Shown piece by piece: positions 58,749-64,000 of a stretch of 64,000 nucleotides of DNA (its first letter is position 1; each line of letters starts with the position of its first letter). Below the pieces are notes generated by a model, which had not been told where the DNA came from, searched no databases, and worked only from the letters and a program-made list of their open reading frames with translations. This DNA comes from Rathayibacter sp. VKM Ac-2760 (lineage in GTDB: Bacteria > Actinomycetota > Actinomycetes > Actinomycetales > Microbacteriaceae). Location of the stretch: the NCBI RefSeq assembly GCF_009834185.1, contig NZ_CP047173.1:1550001-1614000 (forward strand), in the 5' to 3' direction. Made by a program: the position numbers and the translations under genes.

Positions 58749-59801
58749 TCAGCCCAGCACGTCCCCGAGGTCGTACGCCGTCGGCCGCTCCAGCTGCTCG
58801 AAGGTGCACGACTCCGCCTCGCGGTCCGGCCGCCAGCGCTCGAACTGCACCGTGTGCCGGAAGCGCTGCCCCTCCATCTGGTCGTAGCGCACCTCGAGCA
58901 CCCGCTCGGGCCGCAGCCGCACGAACGAGGTGTCCTTCGCGCCCGAGAAGCGGCTGCGCTCGCCGTCCCCGCGCACCGCCTCGCCGCTCTCGTCGCGCTC
59001 GACGACGTCCGCGAGCTCGTCGATCAGCTCGACCCGTCGCGCATCCGTGAAGGCGGAGGCGCCGCCCACCTGCCGCAGCGTCCCGTCCGCGTCGCGCAGC
59101 CCGAGCAGCAGCGAGCCGAGCCCCGGCTTGGAGGTGTGCTCGCGGTAGCCGAGCGCGATCACGTCGGCCGTGCGGTGGTGCTTGACCTTGAGCATCGTCC
59201 GCTTGCCCGGCGCGTAGGGCGCGGCGAGCGGCTTGGCGATTACCCCGTCCAGCCCCGCGCCCTCGAACCGCTCCAGCCAGTCGCGGGCGAGCGCCTCGTC
59301 GGCGGTGGTCCGGCCGAGGTGCACGGGCGGAGTGACCCCCTCCAGCAGCGCGGCGAGCGCCTCCCGCCGCGCCGAGTACGGCTCGTCGAGCAGGCTCCGG
59401 CCGTCCACGGCGAGCAGATCGAAGGCGACCAGCATCGCCGGGGTCTCGGCCGCGAGCGTCGCGACGCGGCTGGCCGCCGGGTGGATCCGCTGCGAGAGCA
59501 GCTCCCAGTCCAGCCGCTGGGCGCCGTCCGGTCCGGTGGCCAGCACGATCTCGCCGTCGAGCACGCAGCCGTCGGGCAGCAGGCGGAGGAACGCCTCGAC
59601 CAGCTCGGGGAAGTAGCGGGTGAGCGGCTTGGTGCCGCGGCTGCCGATCTCGCAGACCCCGTCGGCGACCGACACGATCGCGCGGAAGCCGTCCCACTTC
59701 GGCTCGTAGGAGTAGCCGCCGCTCACGGCGTCCTGCGCGGGCACGGCCGCGACGGCCTTCGCGAGCATCGGAGCGAGGGGGAGGGGGAACGGGAGGTCCA
59801 T
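58749..59801 (-). CDS. ATP-dependent DNA ligase, LigC-like
   Basis: A 350-residue ligase of the LigC/LigD group. Motif I EPKWDGFRA has the adenylated Lys35. The other motifs are visible: SRGTKPLTRYFPEL, LDGEIV, DGVIAKPLAAPYAPGKRTMLKVKHHRTADVIALG. The OB-fold part follows. It seals nicks using ATP, probably in NHEJ with the polymerase encoded convergently. The ATG at 59801 gives the standard start; longer frames are not conserved. Confidence 0.92.
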   Translation of the reverse strand: MDLPFPLPLAPMLAKAVAAVPAQDAVSGGYSYEPKWDGFRAIVSVADGVCEIGSRGTKPLTRYFPELVEAFLRLLPDGCVLDGEIVLATGPDGAQRLDWELLSQRIHPAASRVATLAAETPAMLVAFDLLAVDGRSLLDEPYSARREALAALLEGVTPPVHLGRTTADEALARDWLERFEGAGLDGVIAKPLAAPYAPGKRTMLKVKHHRTADVIALGYREHTSKPGLGSLLLGLRDADGTLRQVGGASAFTDARRVELIDELADVVERDESGEAVRGDGERSRFSGAKDTSFVRLRPERVLEVRYDQMEGQRFRHTVQFERWRPDREAESCTFEQLERPTAYDLGDVLG

Positions 59802-60046
59802 CCTGCGATCATCCTCGCCGCGCGAGCGGCGCGCACCCCTCGGCGGGTGGCTCCGGAGCACTCGGCACGGGCGTCCTCCACAACCCCCTCCGCGTGACGA
59901 ACAGATCACAAGCGCCACCCCGGGTACCTCCCGCGCCATTCGATAGGGAAGACTGCGCCCATGATCATGTGGGGACAGCAGCTCGGATCGCGCGCGGGAG
60001 CAGACCGATCGACCGGTCCGCTCCGAAGAGGAACCGTGACCCTCGA

Positions 60047-62254
60047 ATGTCGGACAGACGCCGGACGGAGCGGCCGCTGATGGCGCGCACCGCCGTCTCG
60101 GCCGCCCGGCAGCTGTTCTCGCGCTCGCGGCGCGGCGACGCCCCCGGGGAAGGGGAACCCCCGTACGGCGTCGAGCCCGACGTGACCGAGTACCTGCCGG
60201 CTCCGCCGGCGACCGACGTGGAGGCGACCCCGGGCACCGTCCTGCGGGGACACGCCGCCGCGGCCACCGCCGGCTCCGCGCACGTCTTCGACGTGGCGGC
60301 TCCGGCGATCGGCGAGTACTGCGAGCTCGACGCGGATGCTCTCGAATTCCCCCATCCGGGGGTCGCCTCCTTCGTTCCCGACCTGTCGCGCCCCGCGCGC
60401 GGAGCCGGAGCGCCCAGCTCGTTCCGCAGCCCGCCGCCGCCCGCGCCGCCGGCGGCCCCGTCGCCGATGATCGACCTCCCGCGGGACTTAACCCCGAGCG
60501 AGCCGCAGCCGGACGCGCAGCCCGACGCCCAGTCCGTCGACGCGCAGTTCTTCGACGCGCCCGCGCCCGTCCTGACGGCCCCGCCGGTCGCCGGCCCGTC
60601 GGCCCCGCCGCTCACCGCGCCCTCGCGCTTCGAGCCGCCGATCGACGCGCCCCGAGCCGACGACGCCCAGCCCGTCGACGCCCAGTTCTTCGACGCGCCG
60701 CCGACGGCTCCCTCTGCCGTCGAGCCCCCCAGCGAGGAGGCCCCGGTCGAGGAGGCACCGGTCGAGCAGCCCCCGGCCGCCGCGCAGGCGGAGCCCGACC
60801 TCTCGCAGCTGCCCGCCCCCCAGCCCGTCGACGCCCTGATCGTCGACGCGCCGCCGGCACCGCCCGCCCCGCCGGTCGTCGACCCGGATCTCCTCCGCGG
60901 CTTCGCGCAGGCCCCGGCCGCCGTCGCCGGCCTCGCGCCGGTCATCGGCGAGCTCTGCGAGCTCGACCCCGACCGGATCGAGTTCCCGCACCCGCACGCC
61001 GCCGACTTCGTGCCGGTCCAGGGCCGCTCGCGCGGCGCCTTCGGCCTGCTCCTGCCCGAGCCGGTCCGCCGCTCCGAGCCCGCGCGCCCCGCCGAGCCCG
61101 AGCAGTACACCGAGCAGTACACCGAGCCCGCGCAGTACACCCAGCCCGAGCGCTCCACCTGGCCCGAGCACGACGATGCCGCCGACGTCGCCCCCGACCT
61201 CTTCGACGAGCGCTTCCTCGCCCCGGCCCCGTTCCCGGGCGAGTCCGACGACGACGCCGCCGACCGCTTCCCCGCCCCCGTTCCCGCCTCCGCGCACCAG
61301 TGGCACGGCGCCCCCGTCTCGGCCGAGCCCCTCTCCGACGACCGCTCGGACGACGACCGCTCGGCCGATGAGCGCGCCCCCCGCTCACACCGCAGGGTCC
61401 TGCTGATCGGCGCGGGCGTCGGCGTCGCCCTCCTCCTGATCGGCGGCGCGCTGATCGCCGTCCCGCTGCTCACCGCGGGCGACGGCGGCGGCGACTCCGG
61501 CCCGGTCGCAGCCGCGGCTCCCGGCACCACCGAGGCGGCCGTCTCCTGGGTCGCCGACACCCTCGACCCCGAGTCGGTCCTCCTGGTGCAGGACGACCTG
61601 GTCGCCGACGTCACCGGCGCCGGCTTCCCGAGCGACACCGTGGTCTCGGAGTCGACGCTCACCGCGGCGGCGCCCGACTCCGCCTGGCGTGCGGCCGACT
61701 ACATCCTCTCCACGCCGGCGCTGCGGGCGACCGCGACCGGCGAGACCGAGACGGCGCTCGACAACTCCGAGGCCGTCGCGAGCTTCGGCAGTGGCGACAG
61801 CGCCGTGGAGGTGCGCCGCGTCCTCGACGAGGGGGCCGATCAGGCCGCCGCCGCCGCGACCGTGCTCACCGCCGCCCGGGCCTCGGCCGGCGGCCAGCTC
61901 GCCGCCAATCCCGCGCTCACCACGACCGACGCGGCCCGCACCCTCCTCGAGTCGGGTCAGGTCGACTCGCGCCTCCTGCTGCTGCTCGGCCAGCAGCTCG
62001 CCTTCACGCCGCTCTCGGTCGCCGACTTCCCCGTCGGGTCGAACGAGGTCGACGGCGTCCGCCACCGGATGATCCTGTCCGGCTACAACGGCGCCGGTCT
62101 CCCCGCCGACGCCGCCGCCACCCAGAACGCCACCACGTGGCTCGGCAGTCAGTCGGGCGATTTCGTCCCGATGTCCGTCGAGTCGATCCCCGAGGGTCTC
62201 CTCGTCACCCTCGACCTCGACGAGCCGTCCGGGCTGCTCCCGGGGACTCAGTAG
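60047..62254 (+). CDS. Pro-rich membrane-anchored protein with duplicated motifs
   Basis: A 735-residue protein, not assigned to a family. Residues ~1-435 are Pro/Ala/Asp-rich and probably cytoplasmic. They contain two copies of a unit like IGEYCELDADALEFPHP and IGELCELDPDRIEFPHP, and two of VDAQFFDAP. One membrane helix (VLLIGAGVGVALLLIGGALIAVPLL) lies near residues 451-475. The ~260-residue extracellular domain is ordered in appearance. The region upstream and downstream encodes envelope proteins including a sortase. The ATG at 60047 is used, but a later ATG at 60080 is possible. Confidence 0.65.
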   Translation: MSDRRRTERPLMARTAVSAARQLFSRSRRGDAPGEGEPPYGVEPDVTEYLPAPPATDVEATPGTVLRGHAAAATAGSAHVFDVAAPAIGEYCELDADALEFPHPGVASFVPDLSRPARGAGAPSSFRSPPPPAPPAAPSPMIDLPRDLTPSEPQPDAQPDAQSVDAQFFDAPAPVLTAPPVAGPSAPPLTAPSRFEPPIDAPRADDAQPVDAQFFDAPPTAPSAVEPPSEEAPVEEAPVEQPPAAAQAEPDLSQLPAPQPVDALIVDAPPAPPAPPVVDPDLLRGFAQAPAAVAGLAPVIGELCELDPDRIEFPHPHAADFVPVQGRSRGAFGLLLPEPVRRSEPARPAEPEQYTEQYTEPAQYTQPERSTWPEHDDAADVAPDLFDERFLAPAPFPGESDDDAADRFPAPVPASAHQWHGAPVSAEPLSDDRSDDDRSADERAPRSHRRVLLIGAGVGVALLLIGGALIAVPLLTAGDGGGDSGPVAAAAPGTTEAAVSWVADTLDPESVLLVQDDLVADVTGAGFPSDTVVSESTLTAAAPDSAWRAADYILSTPALRATATGETETALDNSEAVASFGSGDSAVEVRRVLDEGADQAAAAATVLTAARASAGGQLAANPALTTTDAARTLLESGQVDSRLLLLLGQQLAFTPLSVADFPVGSNEVDGVRHRMILSGYNGAGLPADAAATQNATTWLGSQSGDFVPMSVESIPEGLLVTLDLDEPSGLLPGTQ

Positions 62255-62279
62255 CACCACCCCACCCGAAGGACGCACC

Positions 62280-63188
62280 ATGAACCCGACCCGCCCCCTC
62301 CGCCTCGCGCGCGCGGCACTCGCCCTCGCCGCCGTGTCCGCCCTCGCCGCTCTCGGCGCGGCCCCCGCCTCGGCGGCCGAGGCGCCGCCCGCCACGGGCT
62401 GGGTGCGGGTGGCCCACCTGTCGCCCGACACGAAGTCCGTCGACGTGACGCTCACGGCGCTCGGCGGCGGCGGCGCGGCCTTCGAGCTCGACGGCGTCGC
62501 CTACGGCGCGGTCTCGCCCTACTGGACGCTGCAGCCCGGCACCTACGTCGTCTCGATGGTCCCCTCCGACGCACCAGACGGCACTGCCCCGGTGATCGAG
62601 CAGTCCGTGGACGTCTCGGCCGGCACCCCGCTGACCGTCGCCGCGCTCGGCCGCAACGCGGTCCTGCGCACCACCGTCTTCACCGACGACCTCACGCCGC
62701 CGGCCGACGGCCAGGCGCGGGTGCGCGTCGTGCAGGCGTCGACCACCGCCTCGGAGGTCGACGTCGCGACGACGACCGGCACGCTCCTCGCGACCCGGGC
62801 CGCTCAGGGCACCGCCACCGGCTACACCAGCGTCCCGGCCGGCCCGTGGAGCCTCGATCTCTCCGCCGGCGCCGTGACGGCGAAGGCCGACCTCGACCTC
62901 GCTCCGGGCTCCGTCGCCTCGCTGTTCGTCCTCGACGACGCCTCGAACGGCCTCGTCGTCTCGCCGGTGCTCGACTCGGCCGCCGTCGGCGACCTGCCCA
63001 CCGGCGGCATCCAGACCGGAGGCGGCGCCACCGCCGTGCACGTCGCCTCCACCACCTCCGCCGCGTCCGGCCCGCTCGTCGACGGACTGCTCGGCGTGCT
63101 CTCGGTCCTCGGCGTCTTCGCCGCGGTCGCCGGTGGTCTCGCCCTGATCGCGCGCCGCTCCTCGGTCGGCACCGGCCGAGCGAGCTGA
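62280..63188 (+). CDS. DUF4397 domain protein with C-terminal membrane anchor
   Basis: A 302-residue exported protein. The signal peptide ends near ASAAEA (residues ~30-34). A DUF4397 domain follows (WVRVAHLSPDTKSVDVTLTA, LQPGTYVVSMVPSDAP, ARVRVVQASTTASEVDVATTTGTLLA). The C-terminus is a single helix (LLGVLSVLGVFAAVAGGLALIA) with a basic RR tail, like a cell-wall sorting signal. LPTGG occurs ~60 residues before the end rather than a canonical LPXTG. Its stop overlaps the sortase start (TGATG), implying functional linkage. Confidence 0.87.
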   Translation: MNPTRPLRLARAALALAAVSALAALGAAPASAAEAPPATGWVRVAHLSPDTKSVDVTLTALGGGGAAFELDGVAYGAVSPYWTLQPGTYVVSMVPSDAPDGTAPVIEQSVDVSAGTPLTVAALGRNAVLRTTVFTDDLTPPADGQARVRVVQASTTASEVDVATTTGTLLATRAAQGTATGYTSVPAGPWSLDLSAGAVTAKADLDLAPGSVASLFVLDDASNGLVVSPVLDSAAVGDLPTGGIQTGGGATAVHVASTTSAASGPLVDGLLGVLSVLGVFAAVAGGLALIARRSSVGTGRAS

Positions 63189-63832
63189 TGCGCCGCCTCG
63201 CCGGAGCGGGAGCCGCCCTCGCGGCGCTCCTGCTCCTGGCGGGCTGCTCGGCCGCCGGGCAGGCCGCCGCCCCGGAGGCGACGATCGCCGCGTCCGCCGC
63301 TCCCGCCACGACCGCCCCCGCCGCGCCGTCACCCGGCGACGCCGGCGCCCTGCAGGACCCGGTCGCGGCCGCCGCCCCGGCGCGCTCCGCCGTCGTCCCC
63401 GTCCGCGTCGTCATCCCCGCCATCGGGGTCGACTCCTCGCTCGAGTCGCTCACCCGCGACGAGACCGGCTGGATCCAGCCGCCCGTCCTGGTGGACGAGG
63501 CGGGCTGGTACCGCGACGGCGTCGTGCCGGGCGACATCGGCCCCTCCGTCATCGCCGGGCACGTCGACGGCCGCGCGGGCCCCGGCGTCTTCCTCGACCT
63601 CACCGCGCTCGTCCCGGGCGACACGGTCGACGTCGTGCTCTCCGACGGCAGCACCCGCAGCTTCTCGGTCACCGGCTCGGTCTCGGTGCCGAAGGAGCAG
63701 TTCCCCACCGAGGACGTCTACGGACCAACGCCCACCGCCCAGTTGCGCCTGATCACCTGCGGCGGCGTCTTCGACGACTCCTACGGCCACTACGTGGACA
63801 ACGTGGTCGTCTCGGCCGACCGCATCGCCTAG
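63188..63832 (+). CDS. Class F sortase
   Basis: A 214-residue lipoprotein-like or secreted enzyme: signal with lipobox LAGC (Cys20), a Pro/Ala linker, and a sortase core with IPAIGVDSSLESL, catalytic His125 (IAGHVDG) and Cys191 (LITCGGVFDDSYGHYVDNVVV). Class F sortases are typical of actinobacteria and attach proteins to the cell wall. The position where an Arg is often found (YRDN in related enzymes) reads YVDN. It is translationally coupled to the DUF4397 gene, its probable substrate or partner. Confidence 0.88.
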   Translation: MRRLAGAGAALAALLLLAGCSAAGQAAAPEATIAASAAPATTAPAAPSPGDAGALQDPVAAAAPARSAVVPVRVVIPAIGVDSSLESLTRDETGWIQPPVLVDEAGWYRDGVVPGDIGPSVIAGHVDGRAGPGVFLDLTALVPGDTVDVVLSDGSTRSFSVTGSVSVPKEQFPTEDVYGPTPTAQLRLITCGGVFDDSYGHYVDNVVVSADRIA

Positions 63833-63896
63833 GCACCCGCTCGGCGGCCGCGGACTCGCAGGTGGCTCGGCGTTTCGGGGCGTAGCGTCGCGGACT

Positions 63897-64000
63897 ATGA
63901 GCACCCCCTGGAAGCGCTGGGTCCCCGCCGCCGTCGTCCCCCTGGTCGTCGTCGCCGCGGCCGTCACCCTGCCCCTGTCCGCGAGCGCCGCCGGCGACCT
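63897..64000 (+). CDS. Start of an exported protein (3' end outside the window)
   Basis: The frame starts MSTPWKRWVPAAVVPLVVVAAAVTLPLSASAAG and runs off the window. It is a clear signal peptide. The beginning resembles LolA/LppX-like outer lipoprotein-sorting homologues (DUF2092) of Microbacteriaceae, but the mature part is not visible. Confidence 0.7.
   Translation, partial: MSTPWKRWVPAAVVPLVVVAAAVTLPLSASAAGD

Overview
The window is very GC-rich DNA from an actinobacterium, most likely a plant- or soil-associated member of the Microbacteriaceae (Rathayibacter/Curtobacterium-like; this is inferred from gene content and codon use, not from a marker search). Genes are tightly packed, often with ATGA/GTGA stop-start overlaps and GTG starts. 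Only one RNA gene is visible, a tRNA-Pro(GGG).

Layout. 1-4982 is a conserved housekeeping block: scpB (partial), an RluB/RsuA-type pseudouridine synthase, tyrA, cmk and der. 4983-5576 is a repeat-filled gap. 5577-12387 holds a TetR regulator, tRNA-Pro, a DNA-glycosylase-like remnant, an operon (Clp_N-like protein, ABC ATPase, ABC permease) that looks like an insertion, an APC permease, an exported protein and a DUF2200 protein. 12397-16442 holds VOC, WYL, DUF4192, TPR and DoxX genes. 16612-19160 is an SDR plus apnL operon. 19315-26146 holds a lipoprotein with a MacAB-like exporter, then msrA flanked by two DUF4232 lipoprotein paralogues. 26216-33398 is a GntR-controlled catabolic operon: MFS, lerK, derI, lerI, oiaC and apnO. 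33876-42269 contains oxidoreductase, DUF1304, argG, a three-domain lectin and a TetR/DHA2 efflux pair. 42409-57010 is a probable organosulfur acquisition locus: LysR, a CSC-containing leader peptide, LLM monooxygenase, SfnB-like flavoprotein, dipeptide-type ABC transporter, PanE-like reductase, hydrolase, GlcD-like oxidase, rhodanese and a flavin reductase. 57221-59801 holds a split LigD-type polymerase and ATP-dependent ligase. 59,9 kb to the end is a cell-envelope cluster: a membrane-anchored Pro-rich protein, a DUF4397 protein, a class F sortase and the start of another exported protein.

Main biological reading. The two loci at 16.6-19.2 kb and 26.2-33.4 kb together encode an almost complete route from apiose/D-apionolactone to D-erythrose 4-phosphate: SDR dehydrogenase, ApnL lactonase, ApnO oxidoisomerase, OiaC decarboxylase, erythrulose kinase, LerI and DerI. 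The same 10-bp motif GTCAACCGGT lies upstream of both loci (once at the first, twice as an inverted pair at the second, overlapping a TTGACA promoter element), so one FadR-type GntR regulator probably controls both. The kinase gene carries an apparent one-base frameshift.

Intergenic DNA is unusually structured. There are three arrays of ~90-bp degenerate tandem repeats, nine copies of a ~37-bp palindromic REP-like element in alternating orientation, 26-bp and 23-bp tandem arrays, and a set of hairpins sharing GTTGCGGTAG. These lie almost entirely at gene ends.
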